Positions 7,586 to 14,262 of a DNA stretch of 46,653 nucleotides are shown in pieces. The DNA lies in NCBI GenBank assembly GCA_944332715.1, contig CALVKN010000007.1, forward strand, positions 1 through 46,653, written 5' to 3'. This stretch comes from an uncultured Bacilli bacterium (GTDB lineage Bacteria > Bacillota_I > Bacilli_A > RF39 > UBA660). Below the pieces are notes generated by a model. The model was not told where the DNA came from, searched no databases, and was given only the letters and a program-made list of their open reading frames with translations. The position numbers and the translations under genes are program-made. Within the stretch, counting starts at the first letter, position 1. Each line of letters starts with the position of its first letter.

Positions 7586-8872
7586 TTACTTTTTAGGGAC
7601 TAACTTTTTTATACCACCCATATATGGTTGTAATACTTCAGGAATAAGTACAGTTCCATCACTTTGATAATTATTTTCAAGTAAGGCAATCATTGCTCTA
7701 CTTGATGCAAGTACTGTATTATTTAAAGTATGTAAAAAGTATGTTCCCTTTTCCCCTTTTGCTCTAATTCCTAAACGTCGTGCTTGGGCATCTCCTAAAT
7801 TTGAACATGAACCAACTTCAAAATATTTTTGTTGTCTTGGACTCCATGCTTCAACATCACAAGATTTAACTTTCAAATCAGCTAGGTCTCCACTACAACA
7901 TTCAAGAGTTCTAACTGGAATATCTAAATTTCTAAACAATTCAACTGTATATTTCCACATTTTTTCATACCAATCCATTGATTCATTTGGTTCACAAATA
8001 ACAATCATTTCTTGTTTTTCAAATTGGTGAACTCGATATATTCCCCGTTCTTCAATACCATGAGCACCGACTTCTTTTCTAAAACATGGTGAATATGAAG
8101 TCATGGTGATAGGAAGTGCTTCAGGCTTTATAATTTGATCTTTAAATCTACCAATCATTGAGTGTTCACTTGTACCAATTAAGTATAAATCTTCCCCTTC
8201 AATTTTATACATCATCGCATCCATTTCCGCAAAAGACATAACACCAGTTACAACATCACTACGAATCATAAATGGTGGGATTGCATATGTAAAACCTTTA
8301 TCAATCATAAAGTCTCTTGCATAAGATAACATTGCACTATGAAGTCTTGCTATATCACCAATTAGATAATAAAAGCCATTACCACTAGTTCTTCCAGCAG
8401 ATTCTTTATCCCAACCGTTAAAACTTTCCATAATTTCCGCATGATATGGTATTTCATAAGCCGGAACAATCGGTTCTCCAAATCTTTCATTTTCAACATT
8501 TTCAGTGTCATCTTTACCAATTGGAACACTTTCATCAATAATATTTGGAATAACCATCATTCTTGATTTTATTTCTTCTTCCAGTCTTGCTTCTTTTTCT
8601 TCTAGTTCAGTAATACGCGTATTAATTTCACTTACTTCACTCTTGATTTTTTCGGCTTCATCCTTCTTACCATCACGCATAAGGCCACCAATTTGACCAC
8701 TTAAATCGTTACGTTTTGCTCTTAGGTTATCTCCTTCTTGTTTATATTCCCGGTAAGTTAAATCATATTCATAAACTTCATCAACTAAACCTAGTTTTTC
8801 ATCTTGAAATTTTTTCTTAATATTTTCCTTTACTAATTCTCTATTTTCTCTAATTAATTTAATATCTATCAT
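7586..8872 (-). CDS. serS: Seryl-tRNA synthetase
   Basis: Charges tRNA-Ser (and tRNA-Sec where present) with serine. 428 aa, the normal length. An N-terminal coiled-coil arm (about residues 30-110, rich in Lys/Glu) is followed by the class II core with TSEHSMIGRF, motif 2 (YSPCFRKEVGAHG..ERGIYRVHQFEKQE), and motif 3 near the end (NNTVLASSRAMIALLENN). Its ATG overlaps the TGA of the upstream dipeptidase gene (ATGA), with AAGGAGG ahead. Expression is controlled by the serine-type T-box upstream of the dipeptidase. Confidence 0.97.
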   Translation of the reverse strand: MIDIKLIRENRELVKENIKKKFQDEKLGLVDEVYEYDLTYREYKQEGDNLRAKRNDLSGQIGGLMRDGKKDEAEKIKSEVSEINTRITELEEKEARLEEEIKSRMMVIPNIIDESVPIGKDDTENVENERFGEPIVPAYEIPYHAEIMESFNGWDKESAGRTSGNGFYYLIGDIARLHSAMLSYARDFMIDKGFTYAIPPFMIRSDVVTGVMSFAEMDAMMYKIEGEDLYLIGTSEHSMIGRFKDQIIKPEALPITMTSYSPCFRKEVGAHGIEERGIYRVHQFEKQEMIVICEPNESMDWYEKMWKYTVELFRNLDIPVRTLECCSGDLADLKVKSCDVEAWSPRQQKYFEVGSCSNLGDAQARRLGIRAKGEKGTYFLHTLNNTVLASSRAMIALLENNYQSDGTVLIPEVLQPYMGGIKKLVPKK

Positions 8873-9801
8873 ATTTCTTCCTCCTTAAATAATTTATTTT
8901 TAATATTTAAATATAATATTTTATCTATTTCTTCTTTACTGAAATCTTTTTCTAATAACTTAATTAATTCTTCTTTTAAGTTTTCATATGGAAATATTAT
9001 TCTTTTTACAGGGTTACCAAATAATACTTCATCATATCCCATATCATCGGTGGATACTCCCACATTATCAATACCAAGTATTTCTACAACTTTTTTAACA
9101 TGAGTTAAGTATTTTATCTTTAAGGTATTTATATCTTCATCTTTATTTGTTAAAAAATAAGAATAACTTACTAGCCCCATTATAGGGTTAAATTCCTTCA
9201 GACTACTTATTTGATTTTCGGTGATATTCCTTGGATGACTATAAAGGTCCGCAACAAGCGAGTGACTAACGATCACTTTAGGATTTAAACCATTTTTCTT
9301 GGCATCCTTTAAAACATCAACAGTATCAATAAATGTTTCTTTATTCATGTGGGATAAATCAATGGCTAGGTCTAATTTTATCGCTTCATATATGAAGTTT
9401 TTTCCTTTATCTGTAAGACCTCCGGTAGCTTTAGCACCACTTCCATATTTATTTTTATTATTCCAAACAAGTAAGATACTTCCAAGACCTAAATCTTTTA
9501 ATTTTTTTAATTCTTTAGTATTTTTTATATAGTCGCAGCCTTCGATACTAAATACGACTTCAATGTTTGGAAAATATTTTTTAAATAATTTAGTAGATAC
9601 TTTAAACATTTCTACTACATCAATTTTTTTACCCATCATTTCCTGAGCCATTTCAGCCTCACTCATAAAATATAGATTAGCAATTAATCCTTTTACATTT
9701 TCTTCATTAAAATACTTCTGTAATTTAATTACATAACTAAAATCATTACGTAGGTAACAATAATAAAGAATCGATAATAAATCATAATGCATATCAATCA
9801 T
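8869..9801 (-). CDS. Membrane dipeptidase, peptidase family M19
   Basis: Zinc dipeptidase of the renal-dipeptidase fold, releasing free amino acids from dipeptides. Visible ligands are DMHYDLL (His-x-Asp), the bridging Glu in FSIEGCDYI, His in AIDLSHMN, then SHSL..HPRN and VGVSTDDMG near the end. About 310 aa, slightly short for the family. The start at 9801 is chosen because AAGGAG lies seven bases before it; longer frames would translate the T-box terminator stem. It is first in an operon with serS under a T-box. That suggests it scavenges serine from peptides when tRNA-Ser is uncharged (inference). Confidence 0.85.
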   Translation of the reverse strand: MIDMHYDLLSILYYCYLRNDFSYVIKLQKYFNEENVKGLIANLYFMSEAEMAQEMMGKKIDVVEMFKVSTKLFKKYFPNIEVVFSIEGCDYIKNTKELKKLKDLGLGSILLVWNNKNKYGSGAKATGGLTDKGKNFIYEAIKLDLAIDLSHMNKETFIDTVDVLKDAKKNGLNPKVIVSHSLVADLYSHPRNITENQISSLKEFNPIMGLVSYSYFLTNKDEDINTLKIKYLTHVKKVVEILGIDNVGVSTDDMGYDEVLFGNPVKRIIFPYENLKEELIKLLEKDFSKEEIDKILYLNIKNKLFKEEEI

Positions 9802-9811
9802 AGGCATTCTC

Positions 9812-10013
9812 CTTAAAAATAAAAAGGATGATGCCAAGGAGTGCAAGTGCACGGTACCACCCTTTATTTAACTCATTTTTGATAACGGTATTCTCCGGGA
9901 TTTATTAAATCCAACTCCAAAGGTAGATTCATTATACTTCCATTTTTAGTTTCCACCAGCCACTAAATCTCTATAAACTTCCATATAATTACTTATCCTT
10001 TATCTTCGTTGAT
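9812..10013 (-). promoter_or_regulatory. T-box riboswitch leader, serine specifier (UCU)
   Basis: Read on the minus strand, the leader has stem I with the AGTA motif and a GGAAG...AGAG and GCTGGTGGAAAC apical region. A specifier region GAA-TCT-ACC follows (TCT = Ser, at 9927-9925), then the hallmark T-box sequence AGGGTGGTACCGTG (about 9854-9866). The terminator pairs AAAGG-TGGTACC with GGCATCATCCTTT, followed by TTTTTATTTTT. Uncharged tRNA-Ser binding should favour the antiterminator and transcription of dipeptidase-serS. The codon call is by alignment to the usual GAA-NNN-ACC pattern and agrees with the serS target. Confidence 0.9.
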
Positions 10014-10019
10014 GTAAAT

Positions 10020-10049
10020 AATATACCACAAAACATTTAGTTAATGCAA
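10020..10049 (-). promoter_or_regulatory. Promoter of the T-box leader
   Basis: On the minus strand, TTGCAT (10044-10049) and TATATT (10020-10025) are 18 bases apart. Transcription would start near 10013, just before stem I. Confidence 0.65.
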
Positions 10050-10092
10050 GCACAATTTATTAAGTGAAATTCATAATATTTAAAAACATTAC

Positions 10093-10149
10093 TTTGTCGA
10101 ATTTTGTCATACGATTTTTCTTGCATTTATAAATATATTACTCTAGAAT
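10093..10149 (+). promoter_or_regulatory. Promoter of the small hydrophobic peptide gene with upstream TTTGTCGAAT box
   Basis: On the plus strand, TTGCAT (10121-10126) and TAGAAT (10144-10149) are 17 bases apart, placing the start near 10156. TTTGTCGAAT lies at 10093-10102, upstream of the -35. The same 10-mer precedes another promoter near 4011. Confidence 0.6.
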
Positions 10150-10156
10150 AGATAAC

Positions 10157-10414
10157 CGTTACCTGCTAGTGGTAGTGCCTGCTTTAAATCTGAGTAATCT
10201 ATTACTACTCAAATATTGGGGGTTTTGGATGCAAGGAGGCAAAGAGATGAAAGAAGAAACAATTGAAAAACTTTTAGTAATCATAATTATGTTACTCGTA
10301 ATTATATTGCGTTTAATATAAAAAATAGACACTAGCCTTGTAGCCCCAATTTTGATTGGGCAGGTATAGTGTCTAAGCAAAGATATTTGCAGGCATTATC
10401 CACTAGGGGTAACG
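10157..10414. repeat. 26-bp imperfect inverted repeat enclosing the peptide gene
   Basis: The left arm 10157-10182 (CGTTACC..CTAGTGG.TA.TGCCTGC) is complementary to the right arm 10389-10414, with a G-T wobble and a small bulge. In a plus-strand transcript the two arms would form a long 5'-3' closing stem around the ORF. The minus-strand RNA starts with the same sequence as the mRNA 5' end. Confidence 0.75.
10247..10321 (+). CDS. 24-aa hydrophobic peptide, candidate type I toxin
   Basis: The ORF has an optimal ribosome binding site (AAGGAGG, 10233-10239, seven bases before ATG) and encodes a charged start (MKEETIEK), a solid Leu/Ile/Val/Met stretch of about 13 residues with one Arg near the end, and a TAA stop. 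Size and profile resemble the Ibs, Fst and TxpA/BsrG classes of membrane toxins. The predicted mRNA begins near 10156 and its 5' and 3' ends are complementary. A separate small RNA gene reads toward it from the opposite strand across its 3' region, as in txpA/RatA and bsrG/SR4. Toxicity is inferred, not shown. Confidence 0.6.
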   Translation: MKEETIEKLLVIIIMLLVIILRLI

Positions 10415-10419
10415 CTCAC
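10319..10419 (-). ncRNA. Small RNA opposite the peptide mRNA 3' region, candidate antitoxin
   Basis: A minus-strand transcription unit of about 100 nt has no coding potential of note. Its promoter (10426-10454) is near consensus. It ends in a strong intrinsic terminator: AGACACTA/TAGTGTCT stem (10327-10334 and 10367-10374) with an inner CCCAAT/ATTGGG hairpin, then ATTTTTT. The transcript is fully complementary to the 3' untranslated part of the predicted peptide mRNA. That arrangement is typical of antisense antitoxins with 3' overlap. Confidence 0.6.
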
Positions 10420-10425
10420 GTTTAT

Positions 10426-10454
10426 AATATATCAAATTTTGTTTATTTTATCAA
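10426..10454 (-). promoter_or_regulatory. Promoter of the small antisense RNA
   Basis: On the minus strand, TTGATA (10449-10454) and TATATT (10426-10431) are exactly 17 bases apart. It overlaps the last codons of the gene ending at 10451. Confidence 0.7.
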
Positions 10455-11119
10455 TAGATAACAGATTCAATGCCATCAATACCTTCTATTTGACTAACTA
10501 TTTCATCTATATTATCTAAATTATCCAAATTTATTATAAAACTATCCGATAAAGGATTTTCCTCCAAATATCCAAATACTTCATTAAATATATCGTTTGA
10601 TTCACTCATTTCTTTTCGCCATTCATCTCTACTTTTAAATGTTACTGAACTTATATTTTCAATTTTTTCTATTTTTTCTTTTATAACTTGAATTTCTTCA
10701 CTATCTACACTATTGTTAATATAGGCTACAATATTTACATCACTAGGAGATACAACAAGTTCTACTTTTGTTACATTTTCTATTTGAGCAGGACTTGTTT
10801 CCTTTATTTCTCCTGAAAAAGTTATTTCAAAATTATTGTAAATAGAAATTAAATTAGTTAAATGAGTAAGACTAATCTCTTTTCCTAAATAAATAATACT
10901 AGTGTCATCAGTAATTTCAAATGAATATTCTCCAATAAAGTTAGCATCATTAGCATTCACTGTTATAATTTGGTTTGTAATATCTGTTATTGTTGCTTCG
11001 AATGTTGTTATTTCTAGCGAATCATCTTTATTAATTAACAAAGAAATTACTAAGCCAATAATTATTACTATTAAAACCATACCTATGCTTATACATAGGA
11101 TTTTTAACTCTTTTTTCAT
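10451..11119 (-). CDS. Membrane-anchored DUF3221-like plus FtsX-ectodomain-like protein
   Basis: 222 aa from the ATG at 11119, chosen because AGGGAGG lies six bases upstream (a longer TTG-start frame would translate the ribosome binding site). An N-terminal helix (about residues 5-29) is followed by an OB-like region resembling DUF3221 (ATITDITNQIITVN ... FSGEIKETSPAQIENVTKV). The C-terminal domain matches the extracellular domain of the division protein FtsX: VNIVAYINNSVDSEE, ISSVTFKSRDEW, LEENPLSDSFIINLDN and a final GIDGIESVIY. No permease helices are present, so it cannot be FtsX itself. It may bind peptidoglycan hydrolases or FtsX partners outside the cell (inference). Confidence 0.6.
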   Translation of the reverse strand: MKKELKILCISIGMVLIVIIIGLVISLLINKDDSLEITTFEATITDITNQIITVNANDANFIGEYSFEITDDTSIIYLGKEISLTHLTNLISIYNNFEITFSGEIKETSPAQIENVTKVELVVSPSDVNIVAYINNSVDSEEIQVIKEKIEKIENISSVTFKSRDEWRKEMSESNDIFNEVFGYLEENPLSDSFIINLDNLDNIDEIVSQIEGIDGIESVIY

Positions 11120-11139
11120 TATTTTCCTCCCTAGGTTCA

Positions 11140-11167
11140 ATTATACTTTTTTTACATTATTTGTAAA
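11140..11167 (-). promoter_or_regulatory. Promoter of the FtsX-ectodomain-like gene
   Basis: On the minus strand, TTTACA (11162-11167) and TATAAT (11140-11145) are 16 bases apart. Confidence 0.6.
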
Positions 11168-11184
11168 GATTTGATAGTGAATAA

Positions 11185-11406
11185 TTTGTGAAAATGAGAA
11201 ATTTCATTTGAAATTCCGGTATTGGTAGAAAACTGCAATAAATGTGATTATAGTAGTAATATCTTTCTTTGCCAAGAAAAGGAGGATGGAAATGAAGAGC
11301 TGGAAACATTTAACTTTTGAACAAAAAAAAGTTATATCTAATGGTATTTCACACAATTATAAATTAAAAGAAATTGCTGAATCTTTGGGATTTGATCCAA
11401 CAAGCA
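11185..11406 (+). mobile_element. IS30-family relic (transposase N-terminus only)
   Basis: From ATG 11292 (AAGGAGG upstream at 11278) the plus strand encodes about 40 residues typical of the IS30 N-terminal helix-turn-helix: KSWKHLTFEQKKVI, NYKLKEIAESLGFDPTSI. Homology ends abruptly near 11406, where the frame runs into antisense of the ABM gene; the DDE catalytic domain is absent. The AT-rich stretch from about 11185 (GAGAAATTTCATTTGAAATT) may be the left end of the element. It is a dead fragment that appears to have replaced the 3' end of the neighbouring gene. Confidence 0.6.
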
Positions 11407-11668
11407 TTCTTAAATTATATTTTTCTCTTAAAGCAGCAATTTTTGGCATCATTTCCGATTTATGATGCAAATCCAGGGCATGACGATTTTCCCAACGATC
11501 AATTAACAAAACCGTTTCTGGATCATTTTCAGGATAGAAATATTCATATTTCATATTTCCCGGTTCATTTCTAACAGCTTCTATCAAACCACTAGAAAGC
11601 ATTTCTTTAGCAAATTCTTTAGCACTGCCATTTTGGCCAGTATAATAAATATTAACAATTAAACTCAT
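11357..11668 (-). CDS. ABM-domain monooxygenase-like protein, 3' end altered by IS30 relic
   Basis: Small antibiotic-biosynthesis-monooxygenase fold protein (YgiN/quinol monooxygenase type): IVNIYYTGQNGSAKEFAKEM, EPGNMKYEYFYPENDPETVLLIDRWENRHALDLHHKSEMM, LREKYNLRM. Such dimeric alpha/beta-barrel proteins oxidise quinols or act on small aromatics; the substrate here is unknown. The last 15 or so residues (after LRM) are encoded by antisense IS30 sequence and replace the normal end. It lies 17 bases after the CAP gene with its own GGAGGAGG, so it is probably cotranscribed. Activity may survive because the core is intact. Confidence 0.75.
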   Translation of the reverse strand: MSLIVNIYYTGQNGSAKEFAKEMLSSGLIEAVRNEPGNMKYEYFYPENDPETVLLIDRWENRHALDLHHKSEMMPKIAALREKYNLRMLVGSNPKDSAISFNL

Positions 11669-11685
11669 AATATCCTCCTCCTTAA

Positions 11686-12975
11686 TTAATAGCTAAATAT
11701 TTGTACCCAATAATAAGTGTCATTAAAGTAAGCAATTCCAACCCCCATTTTAGTAAAACTAGCATCGACCATATTAGCGTGATGTCCCGGAGATTTGTCC
11801 CAAGTGCTTACTACTCTAGATGGTGTACTTTGCCCAGCTGCAATATTTTCTGCATTAAAATTAAACCCAAATTCATTTCCGATAGTAAAACAAAGTGAAC
11901 CATCAGGTCGATAATGCGAAACATTTCCGCCATAACTTATTTCTAGCGACCTAATCATTGCCATAGTTGTAAGCGTTGTATCTAAAGATAAAGGAGCTAC
12001 ACCTTCTTTAGTTCTAATATCATTAACTAAATTTAATATTTCATTAACTTTAGCACTATATTTTGAGGCATTCGATAAAGCTTCTGGTTTTAAAGTATCT
12101 GTTGTACCATTGTAGCCGGAATAATCATATTCTTTTTCTAAAACTGTCGTTTTACTCAGTTCTTCAGTACCATCAGTGTATTTTATATAATCATCGATAT
12201 ATTTGGTAATTTCAATTAAACCATATTTATAACTATTAGTTTCCTCTCTAATTTTAGAATAAGTTCCCGCATATTCTTTATACGTACTATTATCGCTATT
12301 ATTATCACTAGGTTTATTTTCATTATTTGGTTTATTAGTATTACTTGAAGTGTCATCTTTATTATTGGTATTTGTAGTTTTATCAGTTGAGGAAATTGTA
12401 AGCATTGCTTCTTTAGTTACTTTATTTTCTGCAGTATCACTGGCATTTATTACGATTTTATATTCTCCTTCATCTTCGTAAGTAGCCATTTTTTCATCAT
12501 CAAAGTTTAAAATACATGATTCATTAGAATTATCAGTACAACTTACAACGAAGTCTTCAATACTGTATTCAGAATTTTTGTTGATTTCTAAATCTTTAAC
12601 TTCTAAGTTTGGGGATGATAAGTCTTTTATTGTTAAAGTAGTAGAATAATCTTTCCCATCTATAGTAATTAGAACTTCATATTCACCAAGTGCATCATAC
12701 TTATCTTTTAAATAAACCAATTCACCATTTTGGTAATAATTAATTACATAGTCATTAGAAGTTACATCTTTATTAAAAAACTTAGAAACTGGTAAAATGT
12801 TAGAGTTTAAATCAACTTCTATGTTTTCTTTAATTTTTAGTTCAGTTGTAATTGGTTTCGAATTACTACTTACTTCTATTTTTTTATTATTTATAATAAG
12901 TAGTATTACTATACAGGAAATTACTAATATAACTCCAATAACACTTAAAATAATTATAAGTTTTCTTTTTTTCAT
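11686..12975 (-). CDS. Membrane-anchored surface protein with Ig-like region and CAP (SCP/PR-1) domain
   Basis: 429 aa. An N-terminal transmembrane anchor (about residues 4-28) is followed by an extracellular region with an Ig-like/DUF5011-type module (GEYKIVINASDTAENKVTKEA), then a low-complexity linker of Asn, Thr, Ser, Lys and Asp (about 195-235). The C-terminal CAP domain occupies about 310-429 with LVNDIRTKEGVAPLSLD, MAMIRSLEIS, NVSHYRPDGS, NIAAGQ and SPGHHANMVD. Bacterial CAP proteins (YkwD type) are secreted and of uncertain activity. AGGTGA lies upstream of the ATG. Confidence 0.85.
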   Translation of the reverse strand: MKKRKLIIILSVIGVILVISCIVILLIINNKKIEVSSNSKPITTELKIKENIEVDLNSNILPVSKFFNKDVTSNDYVINYYQNGELVYLKDKYDALGEYEVLITIDGKDYSTTLTIKDLSSPNLEVKDLEINKNSEYSIEDFVVSCTDNSNESCILNFDDEKMATYEDEGEYKIVINASDTAENKVTKEAMLTISSTDKTTNTNNKDDTSSNTNKPNNENKPSDNNSDNSTYKEYAGTYSKIREETNSYKYGLIEITKYIDDYIKYTDGTEELSKTTVLEKEYDYSGYNGTTDTLKPEALSNASKYSAKVNEILNLVNDIRTKEGVAPLSLDTTLTTMAMIRSLEISYGGNVSHYRPDGSLCFTIGNEFGFNFNAENIAAGQSTPSRVVSTWDKSPGHHANMVDASFTKMGVGIAYFNDTYYWVQIFSY

Positions 12976-13039
12976 TTTACTTCACCTAATTTTATTTTAC
13001 TAGTTATTTAAAAAAATGTCCATAGAAATAAAGATATGA

Positions 13040-13045
13040 TATAAT
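13040..13045 (+). promoter_or_regulatory. Extended -10 promoter element of the zinc-ribbon gene
   Basis: TGATATAAT (13037-13045) predicts transcription start near 13052, which excludes the upstream ATG at 13051 and supports the start at 13072. The -35 region is weak. Confidence 0.5.
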
Positions 13046-13071
13046 AGTTTATGAAAGGAATTAGTGAAAAT

Positions 13072-13383
13072 ATGTATTGTAGTGACTGTGGAAAAAAAGT
13101 AAAAGATGGTGCTGATATTTGTTTTAATTGCGGTAAGGAAATACCTAGAGGTATCAATAAATATATAACCGCAGAAAATTTGCCTGAAGAATACAAACCC
13201 ATTTCGATGTGGGGATACTTTGGTTATCAAATTCTTTTTGCCATTCCTATTATTGGTTGGATAATTTTAATTGTATATGCTATTGGTGGTGCACCAAATA
13301 TTAATGTTCGCAATTTTGCAAGGTCTTATTTTTGCTTTTATATAATTGCAGCAACACTTCTTTTAATAGTTTATCTAAGTTAA
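13072..13383 (+). CDS. Small zinc-ribbon membrane protein
   Basis: 103 aa. An N-terminal zinc ribbon (YCSDCGKKV ... CFNCGKE) is followed by a linker and two hydrophobic helices (LFAIPIIGWIILIVYAIGG and the C-terminal YIIAATLLLIVYL) separated by NINVRNFARSYF. The start at 13072 puts Cys at residue 3, as in other zinc_ribbon_2 proteins, and has AAAGGAA upstream. Such proteins are common and uncharacterised. It is divergent from the CAP gene and convergent with the DUF1287 gene. Confidence 0.8.
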   Translation: MYCSDCGKKVKDGADICFNCGKEIPRGINKYITAENLPEEYKPISMWGYFGYQILFAIPIIGWIILIVYAIGGAPNINVRNFARSYFCFYIIAATLLLIVYLS

Positions 13384-13414
13384 AAAGTCAAACTTTTAAG
13401 CAGTTTGGCTTTTT
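13382..13414. terminator. Bidirectional terminator
   Basis: AAAAAGTCAAACT (13382-13394) pairs with AGTTTGGCTTTTT (13402-13414) with one wobble, between two convergent genes. Confidence 0.75.
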
Positions 13415-14066
13415 AACTTATTCTGTAATGACCTACTATATCTGATCTATATTCTAATATATCTTCTTCATAAAATTTTTGATAAGGATTAGCATGATGG
13501 ATAACAAAAGGAACTCCATCTTTATTTCTAGCATCAGAAATTATTCCTATGTGACTATCAAAAATTACTATATCTCCACCCTGCCAAGCTGAGATATCAG
13601 AAATATCAGTTGTTAAAGATATAGCATTGTTAGCAAAATAAACTTTCAAGTTTTGAACTCTCCTGAAGTCGATATTTTTATCAATGTTATCTATATTGTA
13701 GTTATTTGGATTATTTTTAATATCTTCATTTACGAGTTCCATTAAGTCATATCCGGCATCTATTAGAGCAAAGGCTACAACATCGGTACAAACACCATAG
13801 TTATCAGTGGGATATCCTCCATCATAATAAACACTTTTATACTTAGGATTTGTTGCAATATATTTTTTAGCATTATTTAAAATATCTGTTTGGTCATCTA
13901 TTCCATCAGAATCTTTATCTATATCACTTATATATGGAGTAATATTAAAATCTTCATTAGTATATTTTTTATGTGGTATATAGTTAAACACATACAATAA
14001 ATAAACTATCAAAATAATAATTACTAATAAAACTGTAGATATAATTAATATTTTTTTCTTTTTCAT
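13413..14066 (-). CDS. Membrane-anchored DUF1287 protein (NlpC/P60-like fold)
   Basis: 217 aa. An N-terminal anchor (about residues 5-27) precedes a DUF1287 domain: YDGGYPTDNYGVCTDVVAFALIDAGYDL, NIDKNIDFRRVQNL, GGDIVIFDSHIGIISD, VIHHANPY and the closing GHYRIS. The Cys in GVCTD and His in SHIGI correspond to the catalytic Cys/His expected of this papain-like family, which is thought to act on cell-wall peptides. A DKDSDGIDD segment (about 50-58) looks like an EF-hand/dockerin-type calcium loop. It shares its 3' terminator with the convergent zinc-ribbon gene. Confidence 0.82.
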   Translation of the reverse strand: MKKKKILIISTVLLVIIILIVYLLYVFNYIPHKKYTNEDFNITPYISDIDKDSDGIDDQTDILNNAKKYIATNPKYKSVYYDGGYPTDNYGVCTDVVAFALIDAGYDLMELVNEDIKNNPNNYNIDNIDKNIDFRRVQNLKVYFANNAISLTTDISDISAWQGGDIVIFDSHIGIISDARNKDGVPFVIHHANPYQKFYEEDILEYRSDIVGHYRIS

Positions 14067-14100
14067 AATTCCTCTTTTTATCTATTATATTATAAATTAT

Positions 14101-14262
14101 CTAAGTATCAAATTCCAAATAATAAAATATATTAGTATCTAAATCATAAAAAGCAATAGTAAAATTAAAGGAATATCTACCAAACAAATCTTCATCACTA
14201 TGTTCATCTGTTACTCCATCATGTCTATCTATGAATAAATAGTAGGAAACATGTGTTCCATT
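14101..14262 (-). pseudogene. C-terminal fragment of an unidentified gene
   Basis: A minus-strand frame different from that of the ATPase fragment stays open to TAG at 14101-14103 and reads VSYYLFIDRHDGVTD, then EHSDEDLFGRYSFNFTIAF and a final FYYLEFDT. It has no start codon of its own and enters from inside the ATPase remnant, so it looks like the tail of another gene joined by deletion. The family is not recognised. Confidence 0.4.

Noticed and set aside
9802-9852. N-terminal extension of the dipeptidase
   Set aside because: These codons are the T-box terminator stem; a proper AAGGAG-spaced ATG lies at 9801.
10159-10380. 73-codon minus-strand ORF across the peptide/RNA locus
   Set aside because: It lies antisense to the well-supported 24-aa ORF, has no RBS, and spans the terminator hairpin of the small RNA.
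10157-10414. 6S RNA, SRP RNA or RNase P RNA
   Set aside because: The long closing stem recalls such RNAs, but the SRP domain IV motif and RNase P conserved blocks are absent and the centre is an ORF with a perfect RBS.
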